Below, piece by piece: positions 1 through 8,904 of a stretch of DNA of 33,098 bases. The stretch is from Candidatus Aenigmatarchaeota archaeon (GTDB lineage: Archaea; Aenigmatarchaeota; Aenigmatarchaeia; QMZP01), in assembly GCA_017609225.1 (NCBI GenBank), contig JAFCEK010000002.1, forward strand, positions 1 to 33,098, read 5' to 3'. The notes beneath the pieces are model-generated. The model made no database searches, was not told the origin of the DNA, and was given only the letters and a program-made list of their open reading frames with translations. The stretch's first letter is position 1, and each line of letters begins with the position of its first letter. Both the position numbers and the translations under genes were made by a program.

Positions 1-512
1 TTGCAGGCTTCAATGGACTGGAAACAGGGCTTGGCCTGATAATATTGAGCACCCTGGGGGTTGTGGCGCTTTTTGTTAACGGAACCATATGGCTTGCTGT
101 TATTGCATTTGCTGCTGCAGCTGCGCTTCTTGGTTTTCTGATATTCAACTGGTGCCCTGCAAGGGTTTTCCCTGGTGATTCCATGACATACAGCATAGGT
201 GCGCTTATTGCAAGCATAGCGATTGTTGGCAATATGGAGAAGATTGGCCTTATACTGTTCATACCATTCATACTGGATGCTATTCTTTCCCTTTGGCCAG
301 AATTTACAGGAAAGGGCAAGGTTGAGGCGTTTGGGAAGCCTAATCCTGACGGGAGTCTGGAGATGCCTTACAAAGGCATAAATGACATGACGCATGTGGC
401 AATGTTTGTGCTGAAAAAAGTAAAGAAAAAGGTTTATGAAGCCAATGTAACAGAATTTCTGCTTCTGTTTGAGCTTTTCTTTGTGCTGGTTGTTTTTGCT
501 TTCTTTGTCTGA
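1..512 (+). CDS. UDP-GlcNAc:polyprenyl-phosphate GlcNAc-1-phosphate transferase, AglH/ALG7-like (3' part)
   Basis: The gene is cut by the window start; the frame opens at position 3 and 169 residues are visible. Members of this family transfer GlcNAc-1-phosphate from UDP-GlcNAc to dolichyl phosphate in the membrane, the first step of lipid-linked oligosaccharide assembly for N-glycosylation. The visible part begins with AGFNGLETG, the conserved AGxNGLE loop of the MraY/WecA/DPAGT1 superfamily. It continues through two hydrophobic segments to NWCPARVFPGDSMTY, which matches the ALG7-type P-x-x-VF-x-GD-x-x-x-Y signature rather than bacterial MraY. A short hydrophilic stretch (GSLEMPYKGIND) and a final membrane segment follow. 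The TTG at 45 is internal, because the conserved motif lies before it. The gene converges on the next one with one base between stop codons. Family assignment is secure; the exact sugar substrate is inferred. Confidence 0.85.
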   Translation, partial: AGFNGLETGLGLIILSTLGVVALFVNGTIWLAVIAFAAAAALLGFLIFNWCPARVFPGDSMTYSIGALIASIAIVGNMEKIGLILFIPFILDAILSLWPEFTGKGKVEAFGKPNPDGSLEMPYKGINDMTHVAMFVLKKVKKKVYEANVTEFLLLFELFFVLVVFAFFV

Positions 513-513
513 T

Positions 514-969
514 TTATTCGCTTCTCCAGTTTTTGGATACCAGATATAAAATCCCTATTATCAGGGCTATTCCGAGAATCAGTACAAGGTTTTCGGATGT
601 TACAAAGCCATACGGGAGCCAGTCATTTATCAAATCTGTTCCCTGGTTTGCAAGGAATATTATTATAAGGGTTATTATAACCAGCAGCAGTCCTGTGTTT
701 ATGCCACCCTTACCCCCAACCTTCGGGAAGCTCTTCTTAATGAATCCTATCAAAAAAACAACAACAAACAGAACAACTGCATAGGGAAGCACTGCAAAAA
801 TAAATGTCACAAACTCGTACTGGCTTGCTGTAAAGAAAGCCAGAATAAGTGCTATAATCATCTTGGCGCCCTTGTTTTTGAAGGGAGCGCCCATCTCCAG
901 GGCGCCGTATGCTATTGCAAGTACCAAAAAGAACGGAATTGCAAAATCCATGAAATTGTACAGTACCAT
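514..969 (-). CDS. Conserved-type polytopic membrane protein, unknown function
   Basis: I do not recognise this 151-residue protein. It is almost entirely hydrophobic, with four to five likely membrane segments (about residues 9-27, 37-50, 56-77, 91-107 and 126-144). Short charged or glycine-rich loops (KNKGAK, KKSFPKVGGKGG) separate them, and the C-terminus is NWRSE. The ATG at 969 lies 9 nt after the stop of the 979-1710 gene, so the two are almost certainly co-transcribed and may form one membrane complex. No catalytic motif is apparent. A component of an archaeal secretion or surface-appendage membrane complex is possible, but only on the grounds of topology and pairing. Confidence 0.6.
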   Translation of the reverse strand: MVLYNFMDFAIPFFLVLAIAYGALEMGAPFKNKGAKMIIALILAFFTASQYEFVTFIFAVLPYAVVLFVVVFLIGFIKKSFPKVGGKGGINTGLLLVIITLIIIFLANQGTDLINDWLPYGFVTSENLVLILGIALIIGILYLVSKNWRSE

Positions 970-978
970 GCTAAAACC

Positions 979-1710
979 CTATGGCAATCTGCCGCCAGAT
1001 GCCTTTTTCTCTTCATAATCCATTTTTTCAAGTATTTTTTCCAGTTTCTTAACTTTTTCCTTAAGCCTTCCGCCAACAGGAACTCCGCCTATCATAAGTT
1101 TTTCCTTGTATTCGGATATTATGGCATAAGCCTCTCCTGACATGGCTGCATATGCCCTCCAGGCGCCAGGGTCTTCCTTCACTGCCTTTTGTATGTTTTC
1201 AAGTTCCTGTAATTTTAAATCAACCTTTTTTTCAAGGCTTTTTACTTCACCAAGCAGTTCAGCCTTACCTCTTTGGATAACCTGCTCTACAATGCCTTGT
1301 TTGCCGCTGGATCTCAGGGCAGACATGCTGCCGCCTTCTCCTCCGCCTTTGCCAAAATGTCCTCTTATGAAGTACCAGAATCCCCCAAGGATTATTATTA
1401 TTATGAACCAGATGTCAGAAAGCCAGAGGAATATTGGATACCATCCGTTAATTATTATGAATATATACACAGCAATCGCTATAAGCAGTCTCAGGCCCTG
1501 CGTAAGCTTTGTGCCATGAAGAACAGTGTTGCTCAGTATGTAAATGAACAGCAGGATTATGACTGTTGGAAAGAAGAAAAAATAAAGCAATGGTCCCAGC
1601 GGCTGCAGAACCTGATGGTATGGTGCCTGCACAAAACTCTGGCAGCTCTGCATGGACTGCGATGTAGGGCACAGAAACTGCATGAGCAGGTTCATTATGT
1701 CAATCGCCAT
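979..1710 (-). CDS. Membrane protein with three membrane segments and a C-terminal coiled coil, unknown function
   Basis: This 243-residue protein has a short N-terminal stretch with two cysteines (Cys14 and Cys23), then hydrophobic segments at about 40-60, 73-90 and 95-115. A glycine-rich linker (GKGGGEGGSM) leads into a soluble C-terminal half rich in charged heptad-like sequence (about 145-180 and 212-235). The N-terminal cysteines could form an extracytoplasmic disulfide, while the coiled coil probably faces the cytoplasm. The ATG at 1710 lies about 25 nt from an AATTTAAGC TATA-like element (minus strand, near 1731-1739), so a leaderless transcript is plausible. It is the first gene of a two-gene operon with 514-969 and diverges from the CBS protein. 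No family was recognised. Confidence 0.6.
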   Translation of the reverse strand: MAIDIMNLLMQFLCPTSQSMQSCQSFVQAPYHQVLQPLGPLLYFFFFPTVIILLFIYILSNTVLHGTKLTQGLRLLIAIAVYIFIIINGWYPIFLWLSDIWFIIIIILGGFWYFIRGHFGKGGGEGGSMSALRSSGKQGIVEQVIQRGKAELLGEVKSLEKKVDLKLQELENIQKAVKEDPGAWRAYAAMSGEAYAIISEYKEKLMIGGVPVGGRLKEKVKKLEKILEKMDYEEKKASGGRLP

Positions 1711-1738
1711 GTTTAAAATATGTATCCAAATGCTTAAA

Positions 1739-1754
1739 TTGGTTCATGAACCAA
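1739..1754. promoter_or_regulatory. Perfect 16-bp palindrome in a divergent promoter region
   Basis: TTGGTTCATGAACCAA is its own reverse complement over all 16 bases. It lies in the 101-nt spacer between two divergent genes. It abuts the TATA-like element of the leftward gene on its upstream side and precedes TATA-like sequences (near 1767-1780) of the rightward gene. This position fits an operator for a dimeric regulator controlling one or both genes. No regulator is identified. Confidence 0.45.
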
Positions 1755-1811
1755 CTGGCTGCAGGAGATAATATTATAACAGGTTACCAATTATAATACG
1801 GGTAGTATAAA

Positions 1812-3068
1812 ATGCTGCTGGAAATTGCTATTCTGGTTATACTTATAATTTTGTCGGCTTTTTTCTCTGGAACAGAGATAGCATTGTTTTCGCTGAGTGA
1901 TGTAAAGGTTAAGAAGCTCATAAAGGCAAGAAAAAAAGGAGCCAAAACACTGAAGAAGCTGAAATCAAGGCCGCACAGACTGCTTGTGACCATACTGATA
2001 GGAAACAATATAGTTAATATAGGGGCGGCCTCTCTTGCAACAGTGGTTGCCACCAATACATTCGGCTCTTCAGGCATGGGAATAGCAACAGGTATAATGA
2101 CATTCCTTATACTTGTTTTTGGGGAGATTGCACCAAAATCGTTTTTTCATCAAAAGGCTGAAAGCATGTCGCTGCTTGTTGCAAAGCCCATATACATTCT
2201 CTCATATGTTCTTTATCCCATTATAGTGTTTCTTGATCTGATAAGCAGGGGAATAATGAGAATTGCAGGGGTGAAAAGGATCAAGGATGAGATAACAGAA
2301 GAGGAGGTAATGGCTGCATTGTCCCTTGGTGCCGAGGCAGGGGTAATAGAAAGGGATGAAGAGGAAATGATTGAGAATATAATAGATTTTGGTGACAACA
2401 GAGTCAGGGATGTTATGACTCCCATAAAGAAAACAGTAACCATGAGCTCTGACAAGAAGCTGATGCATGTGATAACAAAGATACTTGAAACCAGGTATTC
2501 AAGGATTCCCGTATACAGAAAAAACATCAACAACATCATAGGGATAGTGAATCTGAGAAGCATAATGAAGCATGTAAAAAGAAAGGATTTTGATGTGAGC
2601 GTGGACAGGCTTGTATATCCTGTTATCTTTGTAAAAGAGGATGATATGCTTGATGATGTGCTTGATTTGCTGAAGGAAAACGCAACCCATATGGCAATAG
2701 TGCTTGACAAAAAAAGGAAGGTAAAAGGTGTTGTGACTATGGAGGACCTGCTGGAGGAAATAGTAGGGGAAATATATGATGAGTCTGATATCAAGAGGGT
2801 AAAGATACACTTCATAGACAGAAAAACAGCAATAGTTAACGGAAACACGCTGATAAAAGAGCTGCAGGAGGAGATAGGAATCCCTTTAAAGGGCAGGGGA
2901 TTCAGTATCTCTGATGTTGTTTCTGCAAGGTTTAATCAAAAGCCAAAGAAAGGGCAGAAAATAGAGCTGAAAAACTTTGTTCTGACTGTTCTTTCTGTTA
3001 GTAAAAACAATCCTGCAAAAATAAACAGAATAAAAATAGTAAAGAAGAGGGGAAAAATAAAGAAATAG
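1812..3068 (+). CDS. CNNM/CorC (HlyC-type) membrane protein with DUF21, CBS pair and CorC_HlyC domain
   Basis: This 418-residue protein has the standard architecture of the CNNM/CorC family. An N-terminal membrane domain (DUF21, about residues 1-170) includes SAFFSGTEIALFSLS, the family signature near the start. A pair of CBS domains follows at about 195-310, with the linker VRDVMTPIKK and a second-motif region KGVVTMEDLLEEIVGEI. A C-terminal CorC_HlyC domain occupies about 330-405. Family members are implicated in Mg2+ efflux, and their CBS pair typically binds adenine nucleotides; older names such as hemolysin C are misleading. The gene stands alone, diverging from the two-gene membrane operon. 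Length and domain order are normal. Substrate specificity is inferred from the family only. Confidence 0.88.
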   Translation: MLLEIAILVILIILSAFFSGTEIALFSLSDVKVKKLIKARKKGAKTLKKLKSRPHRLLVTILIGNNIVNIGAASLATVVATNTFGSSGMGIATGIMTFLILVFGEIAPKSFFHQKAESMSLLVAKPIYILSYVLYPIIVFLDLISRGIMRIAGVKRIKDEITEEEVMAALSLGAEAGVIERDEEEMIENIIDFGDNRVRDVMTPIKKTVTMSSDKKLMHVITKILETRYSRIPVYRKNINNIIGIVNLRSIMKHVKRKDFDVSVDRLVYPVIFVKEDDMLDDVLDLLKENATHMAIVLDKKRKVKGVVTMEDLLEEIVGEIYDESDIKRVKIHFIDRKTAIVNGNTLIKELQEEIGIPLKGRGFSISDVVSARFNQKPKKGQKIELKNFVLTVLSVSKNNPAKINRIKIVKKRGKIKK

Positions 3069-3072
3069 TTTC

Positions 3073-3087
3073 TGCTTTTTTGAAGCA
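3073..3087 (+). terminator. Small hairpin with T run after the CNNM/CorC gene
   Basis: TGCTT and AAGCA form a 5-bp stem around TTTTG, immediately after the stop at 3068, with a run of six T starting inside the 5' arm. T-rich tracts are enough for archaeal RNA polymerase to terminate, so this is a plausible but weak terminator. Confidence 0.3.
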
Positions 3088-3151
3088 TTGAAAATTTATA
3101 ATTCAGAACATGCAAAGAAAAGTATTTAAATTAAAAATACAAGATGATTTT

Positions 3152-6100
3152 ATGTTTGGAAGGGGGCTTTCCGGATTTGCTGGATTTGGGTTTGTATCCA
3201 TATCTTTCATGCTGATTCTGTTTCTCTGTTTTTTAGCATTTCCTGTTTTCAGCGCTTACAGTGCATATGGAAATTTCAGTGTCCAGAATGAAACCGTGTA
3301 TGTGAACTGGTCAAGCGGCTTTGTGAATGTAACATCTTATACAGATTACATTAACATAAGTATAATAAATACATCAACAGGAGTTTTTTCACTCTATTAT
3401 CAGAATGACAGCAGTCTTTACTGGAATGGTTCATATTCGAATCTGACGGAAACAACATATTCATACTGTTTTTCTGCTGTTGGTTTTCCTGGCATGAAGT
3501 TTATTGTGCAAAACGGCTCTATGGCATACAGCAATGTTAACTTTAATGTAAGCAATGGAACAAGCACCAACTTCACAATAACAGCACATATGCTGTGCCC
3601 CCCCGGAAGGTATTCAGGGAATGTCACATTGAACAACACAAATCATACATATGCAAATGATTCTGTGAACATCATGGTTACATTTGATATACCAATAAGC
3701 AGGCATAATGTTCTGAACGAAACAACATATACAGGATGGCTGAAAGGCAAAATTCCATTATACAATGAAACCGGGACGAATGAAACATACCACAAATATT
3801 ACATGAATACAAGCGAGCTGGAGAATGTGTCAGGCTTCACTGCAACAATGACAGGGTATACAGATGACCTGGATTTGTTTTTATTTGATGAGAACGGCGT
3901 ACTTATAAACCAGAGCATAAACAAAAGCTCTCTGAATGAGGAAATATCTTTTGCAAGGTTCCCTTCCCCAAATTCCGGTGTTATGTGGGAGTTCAGGGTT
4001 TATGGTAATGTCACATCTTCTGCGCTTCAAAACTATAATATATCCTTATATTTCACCACGCTTGATGCCCTGAACAGCTCCAATGAAAGCCAGAGAATCA
4101 ATTCACTGAATTTTGGAGCATTAATTTCAAATCAGAGCAATTCAAGTGAAGTGTTCAGGCTTGCGAACATGGATGACCAGAACCTGACAAACGTGAATGA
4201 AACAAAGGAGCTTTATCATATAAAAATCTGGAACAATGGCTCAACCGGATACAATGAAACGAGAAACTTTACTGATTTCCTTGTTGTGAATTTCACTGAA
4301 AGAATTGAGGTCAGCATAGAATGGGGTCCTGAATCAGGAAAAAACATAACCGACTGGGACCTTTATCTCTATGACAACTCAGGCAATCTTATAAACAGCT
4401 CAACATCAAAGTACATAAATGCAAACATCACAAACGGGACAAGAACAGAATATATAACATACAGCGGTCCGTTTAACTCAAGCAATGATGGCTTCTGGAA
4501 GATATATGTTGTAAATATGACATCTGCAACAGGTGCTGGCCATAGTTTATACAAGGTGAGGGCAAAGATGTGGCTTAATGCATCTGCATGGATAAACACA
4601 AACTTTACTGCAAACACATCGTTTGCCGGGAATGCCACAGGAGGGAATTCAAGCTATGATGTGAATGTAACAATAACAGTGCCTTCAAGAAATATTATAA
4701 ACGGCAGCTACAGGGGGTTCCTTATATACAGCAATGGAAGCGGATGGAAATTTATGCTGCCTCTTAAATTTGATGTTTATGCAGGCATGCTTATAATGAA
4801 CAATTCTATTAGCAATGCGACATATGCTTTCAGGGACAACATAGGATTCAACAAAACCATAAACATAAGCATACCTTATGAAAATATCGGCGGCCTGACT
4901 ATATATTATAATGAATCCAGTTCATATTCTCTTGTGAACACTAACAATGCATCTGCATACATAAATTTTAGCGTGGAGCTGCCTGGAGGAAGCGACAGGG
5001 CTATAAACCCGGGAGAAAACAGCACAATAAACATAACAATCTATCTTGATGTAGATAAAACAGGGAACCAGGAAGGGGTATATACAGGGAATATAACCTT
5101 TTTCACAAACACAACAAATGAAACGAAAAGCTCTTATCCTTACAGTGTATTTACGCAAACAATAACCCTGAACCTTTCACGCTATCTTGATGTTTCACTG
5201 GACAGCATAACACCAACCAACATAAACGGAACAGCGCAGCCTGTTACATTTACATTATCCGTAAGGCTTGCAAACGGCACAGTGATATCAAAGAATAATA
5301 TAATGAACTATCAGAACTTCACATCTGTTTCTGTAAGGGAAACGAATGTTTCATCATATACCCAGTCATTCAGCTCTATAGAATCTGCTGTTGGCTCTTC
5401 TGCATGCGGCGTAAGCACATGCAGCATAAATGCAACATCATACTCGGGCCTTAAGGGGGGAAATTTCAATGTAACTGTTTCTGTGAGCTGGAACACATCC
5501 ATGTACAGCGATGGGTATGGTGCACAGGAGCTTACAGGCAGGGTAACAAACGGCAGCCTTTATGTCCAGGAGCTTGGCTTGTATATAATAGCACTGAACA
5601 GCACAAGCATTGGTGTAATAAACGAGGGAAGCTACAAGTACTTTTATGTTGGTTTGATAAATTATGGGAACAGGTCGGCTGCCATAACAGCAGACCAGAT
5701 ATCATTCAACAAGGGCAGCTGCCAGGTAACGCTTGCCACATCCAGCAGCTACAGCAACTGCTCTGTTTCTGCTTTTAACACATCAACATACAATTATACT
5801 TTGGCTGGTCTTGCTACACAGCAATGTTATTTTTACTGGAGGATTACAGGGAATTCTGTAAGCTCTGATTCCTCGTGTTCAGATGCCAGCATACAGGTTA
5901 ACACAGACAATGTATACAACAGCATGACAGGGATATCTCTTACTGTAAATAATACAGGAACAGGCTCATCCTCCAGCAGTTCAAATCCTTCGGAAACTGT
6001 CAACAGGTCACTGTCAATACTTGCATATCCTTCGCATATTTCAATAAAGCTTAATGAAACAAACACATCAGCAATAACAGTAAGCAATACAGGCAATGTT

Positions 6101-7084
6101 TCCATTACAGCCCAGCTCAGCGTTATATTTACAGAACTGCAGAATGCAAGTGTATACATAACTCCAAGCAACTGCAGCCTGAGTTCAACAGGCACAAGCT
6201 GCATATTTACAGTAAAAATAAATGTTTCAAACACAACCCTGCTGGGCAACTACAGCGGGATTTTCAAGGCTGTTTCCACTACACACTCAAGTGTATACAG
6301 TACAAAGGATTTTGTGCTTTCTGTTCTTCCAACACCTGAAAGAGAAGAGGAGATAAATTATTCATATACCGAATACTTTAATGACTTTCTGAATCTGAGT
6401 TCGGTGTTTGAAGGGATAAAAGCATCCGGCCTTGTTTCTGAAGATAATATAAGCAAGGTTGAACTGCTTCTGAACCAGACAAACGAAACAATAAACCAGA
6501 TGAAAGCATATATATCAGCAGGTGACTTTGTATCAGCTGAGGGGTTGCTGGAAGACCTTAAACTAAAACTTGACAGGATAAGAACAGAAATCCTGCTTCT
6601 TTCAGAGGAGGAACAGGTAAAGATGGAGGCAGCTGCAAGCGGAATCTGGATATGGGTTGTGATAGTTATTGTGATTATAGGTGCAGCTGGTCTGTTAATT
6701 TATATGTTTCTGCCTCCTGAAGGCTACAAGCATGGGCGTGGGTTTATTCCAAAAAAAGAGCGCGACATGCGAAGCAGGATAAAGGAACTGCTGAAAAAAT
6801 TCATATCAAAATTCAGGGGGAGTGGGGAAGGCATAAAATCCGTTAGAAAGGCCTTTAAGAGAAAATCCGGTTATAAATTCAAACCGCACAGATACTCCAA
6901 TGGATATGAAAGGGTGGGCGGCTACAAATATTCATATGGATCTGCGATTAACAATATCAGAATGCCTGAACTTCCAAGGATGAGGTCAGGATTTCTTAAA
7001 AAACTGGGTTCAATAAGGAAAATAGCAAGAAGGAGGCAAAGGGAGCAGAGATTTATTTATGAGTTTGTGCCTGTTTCCCAGTAA
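3152..7084 (+). CDS. Giant sequon-rich cell-surface glycoprotein with C-terminal membrane anchor and basic tail
   Basis: I chose the ATG at 3152 over the one at 3110. It gives a compact signal peptide (FVSISFMLILFLCFLAFPVFSA) and lies about 25 nt after a TATTTAAA box at 3123-3130, as a leaderless gene would. From 3110 the protein would be 14 residues longer (1324). The ectodomain of roughly 1,130 residues is Ser/Thr/Asn/Tyr-rich. It contains about 90 N-x-S/T sequons by hand count, with few cysteines, consistent with repeated beta-sandwich domains of S-layer or adhesin type. A helical stalk (about 1060-1140 of the longer form) leads to one membrane segment (WIWVVIVIVIIGAAGLLIYM). A highly basic tail of about 120 residues follows (KKERDMRSRIKELLKK, IARRRQREQR) and probably faces the cytoplasm. 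An S-layer role is inferred; no family is named. Confidence 0.75.
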   Translation: MFGRGLSGFAGFGFVSISFMLILFLCFLAFPVFSAYSAYGNFSVQNETVYVNWSSGFVNVTSYTDYINISIINTSTGVFSLYYQNDSSLYWNGSYSNLTETTYSYCFSAVGFPGMKFIVQNGSMAYSNVNFNVSNGTSTNFTITAHMLCPPGRYSGNVTLNNTNHTYANDSVNIMVTFDIPISRHNVLNETTYTGWLKGKIPLYNETGTNETYHKYYMNTSELENVSGFTATMTGYTDDLDLFLFDENGVLINQSINKSSLNEEISFARFPSPNSGVMWEFRVYGNVTSSALQNYNISLYFTTLDALNSSNESQRINSLNFGALISNQSNSSEVFRLANMDDQNLTNVNETKELYHIKIWNNGSTGYNETRNFTDFLVVNFTERIEVSIEWGPESGKNITDWDLYLYDNSGNLINSSTSKYINANITNGTRTEYITYSGPFNSSNDGFWKIYVVNMTSATGAGHSLYKVRAKMWLNASAWINTNFTANTSFAGNATGGNSSYDVNVTITVPSRNIINGSYRGFLIYSNGSGWKFMLPLKFDVYAGMLIMNNSISNATYAFRDNIGFNKTINISIPYENIGGLTIYYNESSSYSLVNTNNASAYINFSVELPGGSDRAINPGENSTINITIYLDVDKTGNQEGVYTGNITFFTNTTNETKSSYPYSVFTQTITLNLSRYLDVSLDSITPTNINGTAQPVTFTLSVRLANGTVISKNNIMNYQNFTSVSVRETNVSSYTQSFSSIESAVGSSACGVSTCSINATSYSGLKGGNFNVTVSVSWNTSMYSDGYGAQELTGRVTNGSLYVQELGLYIIALNSTSIGVINEGSYKYFYVGLINYGNRSAAITADQISFNKGSCQVTLATSSSYSNCSVSAFNTSTYNYTLAGLATQQCYFYWRITGNSVSSDSSCSDASIQVNTDNVYNSMTGISLTVNNTGTGSSSSSSNPSETVNRSLSILAYPSHISIKLNETNTSAITVSNTGNVSITAQLSVIFTELQNASVYITPSNCSLSSTGTSCIFTVKINVSNTTLLGNYSGIFKAVSTTHSSVYSTKDFVLSVLPTPEREEEINYSYTEYFNDFLNLSSVFEGIKASGLVSEDNISKVELLLNQTNETINQMKAYISAGDFVSAEGLLEDLKLKLDRIRTEILLLSEEEQVKMEAAASGIWIWVVIVIVIIGAAGLLIYMFLPPEGYKHGRGFIPKKERDMRSRIKELLKKFISKFRGSGEGIKSVRKAFKRKSGYKFKPHRYSNGYERVGGYKYSYGSAINNIRMPELPRMRSGFLKKLGSIRKIARRRQREQRFIYEFVPVSQ

Positions 7085-7113
7085 ATAGCTTTTGGGTTTT
7101 TAGCTGAGTAAAA

Positions 7114-8904
7114 TTATTCCCTGCCTGTAAGTGTTTCCACTATTTTTGCATAGGCAGGCCTTGTTATCAGTATTCCTATCAGCACACCCACAACAGTGGT
7201 TATGGCAAAGCCCCTTACCAGTCCAATACCAAGAAACATCAGAGGCATCATGGCTGCTATGGTTGTTGCTGCAGCTCCGAATATGATGAAGAATGCCATT
7301 TTAATTTTATCCTTTATTGTATATGCCCGTTTTTCCTCCTTGCCTGACATGGTTTCATCCGCAATTATTATCTGATGGTCAACACTTGTTCCCAGGGCTG
7401 CTATCATCCCGCCTATGGCCGGAAGGTCTATGGTCCATGACATTAAACCAAGAAGTGGTATAAGTATTGCGCCAACCCATGCATATATGTCTATTTCATG
7501 CTTCTTCCACCATGCAGTTGATATAAGAAGGAAATTTAAAACAAGTATTACTGCCCATATCATTGAATCTCCTGTTGATGCAACTCCAAGTATTATAATA
7601 ACCTCTGACATTCCTATAAGCACAAGGGGTATGGAAATCTTCAGGCTTCTGTATCTGACAAAAACAATGATTATTACAATTACTGCTGCAATGCCTGCTG
7701 CACAAAAAGCGGAATTAAAGAAGCCCTCACCAAGCCTTGGTGAAATAACATCAACAGAAACTGTTTCAATCTTGACGGGAAGCTCCCCTGACCTCAGTAT
7801 GGTCTGAAGTCTCAGTTTTTCCTCCACAGCATCCTCTTTTTGCTGCCTTGTTCCTGTAATCTGTGGTGTCTGGTAAACCCTGCCTCCCAAATCTGCTCCA
7901 ATCCTCAGGTCGGAAACAAGCTTATCATCAAGGTATAAATATATTTTTGAGTCAAGGTATTCCTCGCCTGTCTGAATGTCAACATATCTTGGGATGCCTG
8001 CTGTTACATCAGCAAATCTCTCTGCACCTTCAAGCGACACCGATATAACAAAATAGAACTGATACACATTCCCGAGCGGTCTTATGCCTGACCTTTGGGG
8101 GTCTGAATAGACGATCTCTATGTCTTTTCCCGTGTAAACCGTTGCCAGAAGTATTATTTTGTTTCCTGTTTTGTTCGCATACTGGAATTCCATGCCTCTG
8201 AAATTGAATGTCTGGTTCAGATAAAGAACTGTGTTGTTGATTTCAATGCTGTTGTTATATACAATCACAGGATAGCTGCTTTCGCCCAGAACCAGCGTTC
8301 CTCTGCTGTCAGATATCTCTATGGGCTTCTCAACCTTTGCCTCAAATCTTCCCTGTTTTGACAGCAGGTTTTCAATCACCTCTCCGCCTATGCCTGCTGC
8401 CTCTATCTGCACATAATAATTTTCTCCGGATTTTATGCTGTAAAACCCTATCTCTCTCAGGCCGTAAAGATTTGCCCTTGTCTGAAGCGTTGATATTATC
8501 TGGTCTATTGTATCAGCTGTGTCATTTTCCTTTGGCTTGAGTATTATCCTTGTTCCTCCGCGCAGGTCAAGGCCAAGGTCCAGGTTTGTTCTTTCAATAT
8601 CTGTTGCATCTATCCCAAGGCTGTTATTCACATCAAAAATGTATTTTTTTCCGTTTGCTGTAAGGGAAACCTTTCCTGTTAGGTTTTCTGTTTTTAAGGC
8701 CCATTCATCATAGTTTTTTATTTTTTGTCCGTTCAGGGCTGTTATTATCATGCCCTGCTCCAGTTCGCCAAACGCCGGCGAGTTTTCTGAAACATAAACT
8801 ATTTCAACGCCGTTTCTTCCGTATGGATATGCCTTCATGCCTATTGCAAGCACTGCACCAATCACCATTATTACCAGAAGCCATACACGCCAGTACTTAA
8901 GCAT
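7114..8904 (-). CDS. secD: Preprotein translocase accessory subunit SecD
   Basis: SecD with SecF forms an RND-type membrane complex that helps complete Sec-dependent export. In archaea, which lack SecA, it acts on substrates crossing SecYE. This 596-residue protein has an N-terminal membrane segment (about 8-25). A PDZ-like stretch follows at about 30-90 (VSENSPAFGELEQGMIITAL, LNGQKIKNYDEW), then the P1-type signature LGLDLRGGTRIIL near 110-122. A large beta-rich extracytoplasmic region precedes five C-terminal membrane segments starting near residue 395. These include SVDHQIIIADE, the conserved SecD D/E-containing helix motif. The gene overlaps the end of secF by 8 nt, so the two are translationally coupled. 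The PDZ-like element is read by eye and is the least certain part. Confidence 0.92.
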   Translation of the reverse strand: MLKYWRVWLLVIMVIGAVLAIGMKAYPYGRNGVEIVYVSENSPAFGELEQGMIITALNGQKIKNYDEWALKTENLTGKVSLTANGKKYIFDVNNSLGIDATDIERTNLDLGLDLRGGTRIILKPKENDTADTIDQIISTLQTRANLYGLREIGFYSIKSGENYYVQIEAAGIGGEVIENLLSKQGRFEAKVEKPIEISDSRGTLVLGESSYPVIVYNNSIEINNTVLYLNQTFNFRGMEFQYANKTGNKIILLATVYTGKDIEIVYSDPQRSGIRPLGNVYQFYFVISVSLEGAERFADVTAGIPRYVDIQTGEEYLDSKIYLYLDDKLVSDLRIGADLGGRVYQTPQITGTRQQKEDAVEEKLRLQTILRSGELPVKIETVSVDVISPRLGEGFFNSAFCAAGIAAVIVIIIVFVRYRSLKISIPLVLIGMSEVIIILGVASTGDSMIWAVILVLNFLLISTAWWKKHEIDIYAWVGAILIPLLGLMSWTIDLPAIGGMIAALGTSVDHQIIIADETMSGKEEKRAYTIKDKIKMAFFIIFGAAATTIAAMMPLMFLGIGLVRGFAITTVVGVLIGILITRPAYAKIVETLTGRE

